From a virus: 37,748 bases of DNA. A program made the translations under genes and the position numbers. The stretch lies in IMG/VR virus record IMGVR_UViG_3300037882_000123, positions 1-37,748 of that record, one strand, 5' to 3'. The notes below the pieces were generated by a model. That model worked only from the letters and a program-made list of their open reading frames with translations. It did no database searches and was not told the origin of the DNA. Positions 30,068 through 36,808 of the stretch are shown piece after piece; position 1 is the stretch's first letter; each line of letters begins with the position of its first letter.

Positions 30068-31910
30068 ATCTTTTCCCCGAACCTACTTCGCAATCTAATG
30101 GTAAATCTTTAGCCCATGCTGGTGGTGTACGCATCATCTGTGTGATGTATGTCTTTGCTTCTTCCACTTCACCATCAGGTACCACACATATTACCTCATC
30201 ATGTACCAACCCTGCAACCCAATACTTTTTGTTAATGTTGATAGTATGTTCTGCCATAATGTCACGTGCTAGGCTTTGTGTTACACGTTGGAAAACCTTT
30301 GAGCCGTACACTTTATCTTTCATCGTTGCACGACCACGGCGCACATCATAATGCCACTCGTTCCCTTTAGCCCCCAAGCTCTCAGTCAAGTTAGGGTATG
30401 GTAGCGACAAGCCATTAGGTTTAATAATCCCAGCTGAACCAAGCACAGGTAAGAAGTCATACACAGTATGCGACTCGTTGTTCTTAATCCACTCCAGTAC
30501 ATACCCACCTTCGCGCCACGCATCAGCAACGTTAGTATTCTTATCACGATACAAAGTCTTTAAGCGTTCTGCTTCATTAGCTGATACGGTTGTCTTGCCC
30601 TTGCTTTGGATACGGATTGTTTCACGTAGCTTGACTGCCCCTGTACCATAGATAAGTGATAGGCAGCAGACCTTTGCAATGAACCGTTCGTTACTGTCTT
30701 TACCAATCTTTTTGTAGTCTAAGTTAAACGCCTCAGATGCAAATACTTTATACAAGTCCATACCATCGTTAATCTGTTGTATCGCATCGTGTTGTCCAGC
30801 AAGCCACATACCTAGTCGTAACTCAATGTTACTCAAGTCAGCTACTACTAGCTGGTGTCCATCGGGTGCCATGATTGCTTTACGTAGTGTCGAACCATGT
30901 GGTAAGTTCTGTGGGTTAGTATCAAAGCCCGACCAGCGGTGGGTAATCATCGCCCCTGAGTATTTCAATGAGAACGGATATGTACCACGTGCGGCAATGT
31001 CTGCATATGATTCTGTTCTTGTCTCACCGATGGTCGACTTGTTAGCCAAGCGCGTTGCTACTAGGGTAGCAATCATCGGGTCTTCGCTGTCCATGAGGTC
31101 TGTAAACTCCTCGTCGGTCTTAGCGAATGCCCATGCTTCCTTGCCTGTCTTGTCACTAATCTTAGTAGGCGGTTCAACACCACGTGACTTGAGTAACTCT
31201 GCAAACTTGTCGTTGCTCATCAATTGTTTCTTGAGGGTGTCCTCATTCTTAACACCTAGTAAGTTCATCATGGTTACTAACGAACCACGCTTGTCTGCAC
31301 GAATCTGCATCAAGTCATCCACCAATAGCTTCTCGTCTAGTTCTAGGATAGGCTCGGCAAACATACGGATAGTCAAATCAACCACGCGTAGTTCTGTCTT
31401 AGGGAAGTTAGGTAGCATTTTGTTAAACACGTTATAACAAATCTCTACGTCATGTTTACAGTAGACACCATAGTCCTCAAGCTCTAGTGGTGAGAAGTCC
31501 TTGCGATGGTAGCCAATGTACTGCTTGACCTGTTCACCCTTGTCTTCTTCACCATAGACCTTAGCTAAGTTAGCTAGGCTTACAGATTGTTCTAGTCCGT
31601 GGATAGCCATCGCCATGCTCATCGTATCCAAGTAGCCTACGGGTTTAATTCCGAATCGCCAATTGAGGATAGCTGCATCGAATGCTGTGTTCTGTGCAAG
31701 CATAAGGTGGTCGCCCCACGGTAGTGAGTCGAGGTGTGCCTTAAGTTCTTTATACGTACCTGACACCCACACAATCGGACCGTCATCAACCTTAGTAGCT
31801 ACACCAATCACTTCAAACTGTTTGCTACGCACATACTCTTCGGTTGTAATCTTTGATAGCGAAAAGTCTTTGTCGTAATAGGTTTCTATATCAACCGTAA
31901 TGTACTTCAT
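30051..31910 (-). CDS. DNA polymerase I (family A) with 3'-5' exonuclease
   Basis: The product has 619 residues. Exonuclease DEDDy: D7 and E9 (TVDIETY), D78 (NTAFDAA), Y150 and D154 (YCKHDVEI). Polymerase motif A is VVADLSNIELRLG (D358, E363), motif B is R409-x3-K413 up to Y421-G (RFIAKVCCLSLIYG) and motif C is VHDEV (570-574). The residue at the E. coli Phe762 place is Leu417. No 5' nuclease domain is present. It replicates the phage genome with the primase-helicase. Its GGGGAG ribosome site lies inside the last codons of the upstream HNH gene. Confidence 0.95.
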   Translation of the reverse strand: MKYITVDIETYYDKDFSLSKITTEEYVRSKQFEVIGVATKVDDGPIVWVSGTYKELKAHLDSLPWGDHLMLAQNTAFDAAILNWRFGIKPVGYLDTMSMAMAIHGLEQSVSLANLAKVYGEEDKGEQVKQYIGYHRKDFSPLELEDYGVYCKHDVEICYNVFNKMLPNFPKTELRVVDLTIRMFAEPILELDEKLLVDDLMQIRADKRGSLVTMMNLLGVKNEDTLKKQLMSNDKFAELLKSRGVEPPTKISDKTGKEAWAFAKTDEEFTDLMDSEDPMIATLVATRLANKSTIGETRTESYADIAARGTYPFSLKYSGAMITHRWSGFDTNPQNLPHGSTLRKAIMAPDGHQLVVADLSNIELRLGMWLAGQHDAIQQINDGMDLYKVFASEAFNLDYKKIGKDSNERFIAKVCCLSLIYGTGAVKLRETIRIQSKGKTTVSANEAERLKTLYRDKNTNVADAWREGGYVLEWIKNNESHTVYDFLPVLGSAGIIKPNGLSLPYPNLTESLGAKGNEWHYDVRRGRATMKDKVYGSKVFQRVTQSLARDIMAEHTININKKYWVAGLVHDEVICVVPDGEVEEAKTYITQMMRTPPAWAKDLPLDCEVGSGKRYGNAK

Positions 31911-32383
31911 TTGTATGTCTCCCCTCGCACTATTAAGCTAATGCATCGTTGAGATACTCCGTATTCTTTTGCTAATGGCACTTGATATTCTCCGTGGTTA
32001 TATCTATCTCTTATCGTAGTTACTTGCTCTACTGTAAGTTTTGCATTTGTATGTGCGGCACCTTTATATGAAGTGCGACGTTGTTTTTTAAAAGCGTCTT
32101 TCTGATTGTCCGTGTAGGTACCTAAGAAAAAATGGTCAGGGTTACAGCATTTACGGTTGTCGCATTTATGCAGTATATGGGTAGGTTCGCGTGACGAATG
32201 CGGTGCAGCGGGTGATGTTACTAACCCACTAATCCATGCCGCTACTCTATGTGCTGTATAAACTTTACCATCCCACGCAACAGTACCATACCCCGTGTTG
32301 TTGCATGAACCTTGCCATTCCCAACACCCATCCTGTTTTGTAACCTTACTCCAAAAAGATTCCGCCGTTTGCTTCTTACTCAT
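31907..32383 (-). CDS. HNH_3 homing endonuclease with C-terminal HTH
   Basis: The product has 158 residues. CWEWQGSCNNTGYGTV (20-35), a HRVAAW strand-helix (45-50), HKCDNRKCCNPDHFFLGT (72-89) and DNQKDA are the HNH_3 zinc/catalytic core. KLTVEQVTTIRDRYN (115-129) followed by AKEYGVSQRCISLIV is an HTH like those in homing nucleases. Its stop overlaps the polymerase ATG (ATGA) and its last codons carry the polymerase SD. It is probably a homing gene that settled beside polA, a common target in phages. Confidence 0.88.
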   Translation of the reverse strand: MSKKQTAESFWSKVTKQDGCWEWQGSCNNTGYGTVAWDGKVYTAHRVAAWISGLVTSPAAPHSSREPTHILHKCDNRKCCNPDHFFLGTYTDNQKDAFKKQRRTSYKGAAHTNAKLTVEQVTTIRDRYNHGEYQVPLAKEYGVSQRCISLIVRGETYK

Positions 32384-32425
32384 CTTAGACTCCTAGAACG
32401 TTCTATAAGTCCATAGTATACACTA

Positions 32426-32872
32426 TTATTTTCTTCCTATTATTCTGTCCCACAGTGTTGTGGTGACGCTTGAGCCTGTTTGTACTGGGTGCAACCCGCC
32501 TGTCCCTGTAGTCGATATAGCACCACCATAAGGGTTAACGTATCCGCCTGGTGTGTACTGCACTGCATTCTGCATCCCTGCCATTTGTTGTCTATACAAT
32601 TCGTACTGCTTACGTTGTATGTCTGCAGCGCTCTCGCCATTAAGTTGGTCAGCTAACTTAGACTCATCAATCGTGGTTTCAAGAAACAACTCATCCCACT
32701 CTTCTAATTCTTTTTTGTGCGCAATCGGATGAAATCTAGCTTCTAATATTAAGTGTTCGCTTTCAGGCAGTTTTCTATATAGCGATTCGTATAGGTATGT
32801 CCACACCTTAGGGTTAGCATCGTACCGCGTTGCGGCTACTGCAATGAAATCATCAATACGCTTGTTTGTCAT
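32426..32872 (-). CDS. Hypothetical protein, helical with Gly-rich tail
   Basis: The product has 148 residues from ATG 32872, chosen for an AAGGAT site upstream. An ATG 12 codons earlier has none. The body reads IDDFIAVAATRYDANPKVWT, then a SEHLILEARFHPIAHKKELE segment and a charged helix. The last 45 residues are Gly/Thr-rich (YTPGGYVNPYGGAISTTGTG, then TTLWDRIIGRK). The start overlaps the gene upstream by 20 bases. No family is recognised and the function is unknown. Confidence 0.6.
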   Translation of the reverse strand: MTNKRIDDFIAVAATRYDANPKVWTYLYESLYRKLPESEHLILEARFHPIAHKKELEEWDELFLETTIDESKLADQLNGESAADIQRKQYELYRQQMAGMQNAVQYTPGGYVNPYGGAISTTGTGGLHPVQTGSSVTTTLWDRIIGRK

Positions 32873-33281
32873 TTTTATAATCCTTCTTATACTTGTCGTA
32901 TGCCTCAAGTACTTCTTTAGTTAGCTGTACATTGGATGTCGCTGGCGCCCATGTTGCGCTTGTACCACCATTTGATATTACTGAACGACCCTCGGCTTTA
33001 ATTGGTGCACTACCAAAAGCTGAATTATCATAAGCAATATCATATCCATTACTCATCTCACCTGTGATAAGTACTTCGTGGAAACGGTCGTCCCACATCT
33101 TCAATAGTTCTTCTTGTTGGGTTTCTTTGAACGCTGAATTAAGGTGTGCTTTTTGTTCATCTGTGAGTAAACCTGCTTCTTGCACAAGGGCAGTGCGTAA
33201 TCTATCCCAATTCATTTTGTGTTCAGGTTTTTCTTTGCGCATACGAATGAGCGCGTCGATACGTTCTTGCATTGTTGTCAT
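32853..33281 (-). CDS. Hypothetical helical protein
   Basis: The product has 142 residues from ATG 33281, which has CGGAG 6 bases upstream. The ATG 8 codons earlier lacks a site. It is helical and charged: QERIDALIRMRKEKPEHKMN, LVQEAGLLTDEQKAHLNSAF and LKMWDDRFHEVLITGEM. A Ser/Ala/Gly segment follows and the tail is Lys/Tyr-rich (YDKYKKDYKNDKQAY). No motif indicates an enzyme. It is encoded next to the 32426 gene with overlap, so the two are probably functional partners. The function is unknown. Confidence 0.6.
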   Translation of the reverse strand: MTTMQERIDALIRMRKEKPEHKMNWDRLRTALVQEAGLLTDEQKAHLNSAFKETQQEELLKMWDDRFHEVLITGEMSNGYDIAYDNSAFGSAPIKAEGRSVISNGGTSATWAPATSNVQLTKEVLEAYDKYKKDYKNDKQAY

Positions 33282-33292
33282 ATCATTCTCCG

Positions 33293-33517
33293 TTAGATAA
33301 TCCAAAATATATTATCACCAATCCGTACTCCAAGTGCTTCGGTGATTGATTGGTCATTTGTACTTGTCCACAATAATTGTTTTACTTTGTTGCCTAAATC
33401 TTCAGGCATGGCATCTAGACTTTTATAGTATTGGATTCTATCTAGCTTGCCTTCTGTGTCCGTACTTTCAACTTTATACTTGTGGTCGTTAATTCTATAA
33501 ACCACTTTACTAAACAT
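33293..33517 (-). CDS. Small hypothetical protein
   Basis: The product has 74 residues: MFSKVVYRINDHKYKVESTD, then DRIQYYKSLDAMPEDLGNKV and a C-terminal ALGVRIGDNIFWII. The layout is strand-strand-helix-strand, compact, without Cys or a TM segment. The ribosome site GGAGGAG is strong. No family is recognised. It begins directly after the stop of the zinc-finger gene upstream. Confidence 0.6.
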   Translation of the reverse strand: MFSKVVYRINDHKYKVESTDTEGKLDRIQYYKSLDAMPEDLGNKVKQLLWTSTNDQSITEALGVRIGDNIFWII

Positions 33518-33715
33518 CTACCTTCTCCTCCGTAATTCCCAGTCGTGTTGACAGTCAGCATCGCACCAGCGTTTACCTACTTCTTCTATTGGCTCAAAAC
33601 AATTCAAGCATTCACCTGTAGCCTCTGCTTCGAGCCCAGGTTTCTTAGTATACTTGCGACGAAGTAAATCGTCTAGTTCTGAATTAGCTTGTGCTAAATC
33701 GGCTTCATCCGCCAT
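33518..33715 (-). CDS. Small C4 zinc-finger protein, TraR/DksA-like
   Basis: The product has 65 residues. The N-terminal helix (ADEADLAQANSELDDLLRRK) is followed by C36-x2-C39-x11-C51-x3-C55 (ECLNCFEP, RWCDADCQHDW) and an Arg-rich end. The acidic DExDLAQ start and the late four-Cys finger resemble phage TraR-type proteins, which in their host enter the RNA polymerase secondary channel. Similarity is by eye, and a generic zinc finger remains possible. GGAG lies 8 bases upstream. The end of the upstream 33705 gene overlaps its start. Confidence 0.6.
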   Translation of the reverse strand: MADEADLAQANSELDDLLRRKYTKKPGLEAEATGECLNCFEPIEEVGKRWCDADCQHDWELRRRR

Positions 33716-33881
33716 GGTATCTCCTGTTGTTATCTCTTCTAATTTGTTTCATACGTTTATCTATAATCGCTTGTCTGCGGCGGTCATTACTTTGAAGTAG
33801 TATTACTGTACCTACCCCCATAATAAACCCCAACCCAAACGCTACGCTATAGCAAAGTATATACTCAATCGCTAATTGCAT
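33705..33881 (-). CDS. Small single-TM protein (58 aa), overlapping gene
   Basis: This gene was read directly from the minus strand: ATG at 33881, TGA at 33705-33707, 58 residues. The TM helix is about 4-30 (AIEYILCYSVAFGLGFIMGV, then VILLQ), followed by a basic tail (NDRRRQAIIDKRMKQIRRD). AAGGAG sits 8 bases before the ATG. It overlaps the VRR-NUC gene by 17 bases and the zinc-finger gene by 11. One TM segment plus a cytosolic basic helix suggests a membrane anchor. The function is unknown. Confidence 0.65.
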   Translation of the reverse strand: MQLAIEYILCYSVAFGLGFIMGVGTVILLQSNDRRRQAIIDKRMKQIRRDNNRRYHGG

Positions 33882-34161
33882 CTAGTGTTCTCCTTACTAC
33901 CTCAACGTTGTCTTCGTTGATAACCATAGCACGACCACCAGCTTCCTCAATCTTTGCTAACTCTCGGTCTTGCAATGCAGTCGTCGTGTTATTCCCTGCC
34001 TTACATTCGATACCAATGAAATGTCCACGGAAACAAGCAACGATGTCAGGAACGCCACTGCGACCAAACCCGCCAGTGGCGGGATAAAAATAATAAGCGT
34101 TATATTCTTTAAGAATTTTAGTAACCGCATCTTTTACTTTCTTTTCAGGTGTAGCCGCCAT
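33865..34161 (-). CDS. VRR-NUC nuclease
   Basis: The product has 98 residues from ATG 34161, which has GAGAG upstream. An earlier ATG 18 codons upstream would overlap the preceding gene. TPEKKVKDAVTKILKEY is the first helix, followed by GVPDIVACFRGHFIGIECKA (D39, E52-x-K54) and Q64 in LQDRELAKIEEAGG, the VRR-NUC order. Such small proteins cut Holliday junctions or flaps. It is surrounded by small unknown genes and is far from the polymerase. Two other nucleases of the same superfold lie in this arm. Confidence 0.88.
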   Translation of the reverse strand: MAATPEKKVKDAVTKILKEYNAYYFYPATGGFGRSGVPDIVACFRGHFIGIECKAGNNTTTALQDRELAKIEEAGGRAMVINEDNVEVVRRTLDAISD

Positions 34162-34162
34162 A

Positions 34163-34333
34163 TTATTCTCTCGGCATTTCAAGTTCGTTAATATCAATTT
34201 CAGTTTGTTTATCATTAGGTAGGACTACCATAGCGGTCGTAGGAAAATGCCCTGTCCTTAATACTTCTACTACGCACTCGCCTTTTGTCCACCACATCCA
34301 TCTGTGTAGGTGGTTTGTTCTATTTAATTCCAT
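34163..34333 (-). CDS. Small hypothetical protein
   Basis: The product has 56 residues from ATG 34333, chosen because GGAG sits 6 bases upstream. The ATG 4 codons earlier has none. The sequence reads MELNRTNHLHRWMWWTKGEC, then VVEVLRTGHFPTTAMVVLPN and an acidic end. Aromatic-rich strands suggest a small beta fold. The stop is one base before the VRR-NUC start, so translation is probably coupled. The function is unknown. Confidence 0.55.
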   Translation of the reverse strand: MELNRTNHLHRWMWWTKGECVVEVLRTGHFPTTAMVVLPNDKQTEIDINELEMPRE

Positions 34334-34395
34334 GCTTCTCTCCATATAAAGGGTGGGGTACTAACGCGGGTTGATAGATTTTGCACAATATATCG

Positions 34396-34414
34396 TAGTC
34401 TAACTGTCAGACTA
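34396..34414. repeat. Short inverted repeat, possible operator
   Basis: TAGTCT and AGACTA (6 bp each) flank a 7-base spacer (aactgtc) in a gap of about 100 bases with no gene (34334-34437). It could bind a dimeric regulator or form a weak hairpin. No promoter element was convincingly seen. Confidence 0.35.
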
Positions 34415-34437
34415 ATTACTGCGCTTTCCCCCATTGA

Positions 34438-34641
34438 CTAGTTTACCTGCTTCGGTTGTCTAAATCCATTAGGCACTTGCCCAACGGTCAATTCTTGCAT
34501 GACAAGCATCAGCTTCTCAAGTACTTTCTCGTGGTCATCAAGCCTAGCTTGCATAGCGATTAAGCCGTGGTGCATAGCTGATAATGTTGCATGTAACTGT
34601 GCATCTGTTAGCGGTACTCCCGCTCCTTGTGGTTCACTCAT
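34438..34641 (-). CDS. Small hypothetical helical protein
   Basis: The product has 67 residues from ATG 34641, which overlaps the upstream stop (ATGA) and has AGGAG about 10 bases upstream. The ATG 3 codons earlier is too close to the SD. It begins MSEPQGAGVPLTDAQLHATL and continues with a long helix (HHGLIAMQARLDDHEKVLEK, then LMLVMQEL). It probably forms a coiled coil. No function is recognised. It follows a small gene in the same operon. Confidence 0.6.
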   Translation of the reverse strand: MSEPQGAGVPLTDAQLHATLSAMHHGLIAMQARLDDHEKVLEKLMLVMQELTVGQVPNGFRQPKQVN

Positions 34642-34772
34642 AATAAACATTCTCCTAGTTGTTCAAACATCTCTGTTAAAGTTAACTTCTTTTCTACTAT
34701 TTCTACTGCGTTCTTGGCTGGGTAATTGAAGTACCTAATGACTTCGCCTTCATCGTCAAGTAGCACCCACAT
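34638..34772 (-). CDS. Small protein (44 aa), gap-filling
   Basis: This gene was read directly: ATG 34772 (overlapping the upstream stop as TAATG), TGA 34638-34640 (overlapping the downstream ATG as ATGA), 44 residues. It reads MWVLLDDEGEVIRYFNYPAK, then NAVEIVEKKLTLTEM and EQLGECLL, a strand-turn-strand-helix layout. I recall similar short proteins next to DUF3310 genes. The double overlaps strongly support it as a translated gene. The function is unknown. Confidence 0.7.
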   Translation of the reverse strand: MWVLLDDEGEVIRYFNYPAKNAVEIVEKKLTLTEMFEQLGECLL

Positions 34773-35143
34773 TATTTTTCACCGTACTTAGTCTGCATCA
34801 ACAACTCACAATAGTGGATTGCTTTCTTAATGTCCTCGGCACCGTTCTTAGCATGATGCCTACAGATATACTTCACTACGTTGCCTTCCAAGAACCCAAG
34901 ATTGTTTGCCGTAATAAACTCTACAGGTTGTATTGCCATATCCTTGTAGTGATTGCCACCTTCTTGTTTTTGTAGTGCGTTATCTAGCATTGCTTTTGCG
35001 TTGTCTCGTAATGCCCTTGTGTATGCTGTACCTTGTTTATATAAATCTGTATCTTCCCACTCTTTATCTGCTCCGCTTCCCACGATTCTCATCCTTCCAT
35101 CTATAAATTGTTCATATACTGCATTAGGTTTTCCCTTACCCAT
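34772..35143 (-). CDS. DUF3310 family protein (nucleotide-kinase-like)
   Basis: The product has 123 residues. The C-terminal half carries GGNHYKDMAIQPVEFITANN, then a FLEGNVVKYICRHHAKNG and a DIKKAIHYCELL helix, the DUF3310 pattern (sometimes labelled nucleotide kinase, with no proof I know of). The N-terminal half is charged and variable (YEQFIDGRMRIVGSGADKEW). GGAG lies upstream of the ATG. It overlaps the upstream oxygenase stop by one base (TAATG). A role in the DNA precursor supply is a family-level guess. Confidence 0.75.
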   Translation of the reverse strand: MGKGKPNAVYEQFIDGRMRIVGSGADKEWEDTDLYKQGTAYTRALRDNAKAMLDNALQKQEGGNHYKDMAIQPVEFITANNLGFLEGNVVKYICRHHAKNGAEDIKKAIHYCELLMQTKYGEK

Positions 35144-35631
35144 TACAATATCTCCAGCAACAGGTCGTCATAACTTAACGCGTCTTTGTCCTCACCAAAC
35201 TCAATCGTCAGCAAAAACCTAGGCTCTTCAAAGTTCAGCACCATGTGGTTAACTTGTGTATTAAACACATAGTATGTGTCGGGTTTATATTGTAACTCAA
35301 TAAACTGCCCTACGACAACATCTTTATCAGGGGTGAACACACAATGGCTCATACCATCATAAGGGTTCAGCACCATGTTGATACTTACACCTCTACGTGT
35401 GTCTGTGTGCCAGTTATAAAACGTATTTGGTGGTAGCATCACAACACCGCCCATCAACGGATGCCTACTGCCAATGTCTGCAATCACAGGGTCTTGAGCC
35501 AGTATGTCATTAGGAATGCGTGTTGCATCAAAATTAAAATACTTAACCCACTCAGCATTGGGGCGCATTGCCTCACGTATCACCGCCTCACGGATAACAG
35601 ATTTAGTTTTTACTTCATGAAATGGATTCAT
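35143..35631 (-). CDS. 2-oxoglutarate/Fe(II) oxygenase-like protein
   Basis: The product has 162 residues. LPPNTFYNWHTDTRRGVSIN contains H75-x-D77, H129 lies in NTQVNHMVLNF, and R138 lies in EEPRFLLTIEF. This is the HxD...H plus Arg layout of double-stranded beta-helix oxygenases, with a 52-residue gap from D77 to H129. The substrate is unknown; candidates include a protein or nucleotide. SD GGAG sits 8 bases before the ATG. It is followed by the DUF3310 gene with a TAATG overlap. Confidence 0.6.
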   Translation of the reverse strand: MNPFHEVKTKSVIREAVIREAMRPNAEWVKYFNFDATRIPNDILAQDPVIADIGSRHPLMGGVVMLPPNTFYNWHTDTRRGVSINMVLNPYDGMSHCVFTPDKDVVVGQFIELQYKPDTYYVFNTQVNHMVLNFEEPRFLLTIEFGEDKDALSYDDLLLEIL

Positions 35632-35636
35632 ATCTT

Positions 35637-36059
35637 TTACTCCATACTAAACATTGACAAGCCACTTTGGATACCGCTATACATACTCTTGCGATTCTTT
35701 GGTGGCGGTGGCGGTGCTAATGGTTTACTTAGTAACCTAACTACACGTGCATGCTCTGATTTAATTTCGGGCATCTCATCTACCTCTACCCCATACTCCT
35801 TATCAATTAGTTTATCTTTTGCGTCCATTGTGTAGTAAGGTTTGTTAGTTCGTTTGTACTTAAACTCTTTAGCCCCTGCATCGCACTTAACTATGTGTCC
35901 AGACTTTTGTAGCTGTATAGTGTATAACGCTAACTGAGATTTAGTCATACCCAAAGCAATGTATATCTCTTTGCTGGTTGCGTGTTTGCCTTTCAGATAA
36001 TCTAGTACAGCGTTGCGGTTCTTTTCGCCGTTGATTATGTGTCTTATGTTAGCTGCCAT
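35637..36059 (-). CDS. Winged-HTH-like small protein with poly-Pro linker
   Basis: The product has 140 residues from ATG 36059, which has GAGGAG 7 bases upstream. The ATG 10 codons earlier would overlap more and lacks a site. NAVLDYLKGKHATSKEIYIA, LGMTKSQLALYTIQLQKSGH and IVKCDAGAKEFKYKRT form a winged helix-turn-helix. The C-terminus has a poly-Pro run (LAPPPPPKNRK) and a polar end. It is a likely DNA-binding regulator. It overlaps the upstream gene by 11 bases. Confidence 0.65.
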   Translation of the reverse strand: MAANIRHIINGEKNRNAVLDYLKGKHATSKEIYIALGMTKSQLALYTIQLQKSGHIVKCDAGAKEFKYKRTNKPYYTMDAKDKLIDKEYGVEVDEMPEIKSEHARVVRLLSKPLAPPPPPKNRKSMYSGIQSGLSMFSME

Positions 36060-36447
36060 CTTTCGTCTCCTCGTAGTGTAAGCCGTCATTTCCGTTCTGC
36101 CCTATTACATCTGTGCGTGATTCATCACCCCAATTAAGTGGGCATCCTGTCCATGCACATTCTTTTGTACTGCCTAGAACTTTGCCGCATATTTTACATA
36201 AAGGGTCTACAGGTTCATCCATATCAAAGTTTACCTCTCTTGGTTTCCAAGCGTAATACTCCTCCGTTACTTTCTCGTAAGTATCCCATGCTTTTCTAAA
36301 ACGCATCTCATACACATGCTTAATGCCTAATACTTTATTACAAAAATCATCGTTATCCTCATGCTCTTTAGCAAGCAATAACAAATCTTCTGTAATGCCC
36401 CAACACAATAAAACTTCTTGCTCTAGGTCTTGTATTTTGTTACTCAT
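36049..36447 (-). CDS. Hypothetical protein with four-Cys zinc knuckle
   Basis: The product has 132 residues. A helical N-terminal part (IQDLEQEVLLCWGITEDLLL, YEMRFRKAWDTYEKVTEEYY) is followed by C84-x2-C87 (LCKICGK) and C97-x4-C102 (ECAWTGC), a probable zinc site. The C-terminus is polar. A very strong SD (AGGAGG) lies 5 bases before the ATG. It opens the block below the 157-base gap. No family is recognised and the function is unknown. Confidence 0.65.
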   Translation of the reverse strand: MSNKIQDLEQEVLLCWGITEDLLLLAKEHEDNDDFCNKVLGIKHVYEMRFRKAWDTYEKVTEEYYAWKPREVNFDMDEPVDPLCKICGKVLGSTKECAWTGCPLNWGDESRTDVIGQNGNDGLHYEETKDGS

Positions 36448-36604
36448 GTTTCCTCCTTTATAGTGGACATAATGTTAGCTTTTACCTACATATCATCCAT
36501 TACAATACATAAAAGTTACTCTTACCTATTCATGGCTTCTTCGACCGAGCTTTGCAAACAATTGTCCACTTCCCCAGTCCTAACGACTTCAGCCATTGCC
36601 GACA

Positions 36605-36808
36605 CTATGTGTTCTTTTCCTTTAATGCTTGTTCAATTCTATGTCTTGCATCTTTATACCCACACCAACATTTTTGTGATGGCAATAAAATTTTTGGCTG
36701 TGCTTTGGGTAATTTAACTGTGCAGTCAGGGCAAGGCACTCCATATTTCTCACGCATTTCTTTCTTGTACCGCTTCATGTCATTAAATATTTCTGCCATA
36801 TCACCCAT
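36605..36808 (-). CDS. Small zinc-binding protein with LKEKNT tail
   Basis: The product has 67 residues. C26-x2-C29 (PCPDCTV) and C47-x-C49 (KCWCGYK) form a four-Cys site. The N-terminus is helical (MAEIFNDMKRYKKEMREKYG). The ending HRIEQALKEKNT is shared with the gene at 37259 (AIEQALKEKNT), and the DNA behind it is a 31-base exact repeat. It starts inside the end of the gene at 36801. The function is unknown. Confidence 0.65.
   Translation of the reverse strand: MGDMAEIFNDMKRYKKEMREKYGVPCPDCTVKLPKAQPKILLPSQKCWCGYKDARHRIEQALKEKNT
36607..36637. repeat. 31-bp exact direct repeat, copy 1
   Basis: These 31 bases are identical to 37261-37291. They cover the 3' end of the 36605 gene, which encodes the EQALKEKNT tail. 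A diverged third version lies near 36816-36845, in the end of the 36801 gene. They could recombine to delete or shuffle the genes between them. Confidence 0.8.

Noticed and set aside
30826-31437. 203-residue plus frame antisense to DNA polymerase
   Set aside because: A shadow of the well-supported polymerase gene with no motif or start signal.
36522-36596. 24-residue minus frame (MAEVVRTGEV...)
   Set aside because: No ribosome site at proper distance and no similarity to neighbours. Discussed only as a possible remnant.
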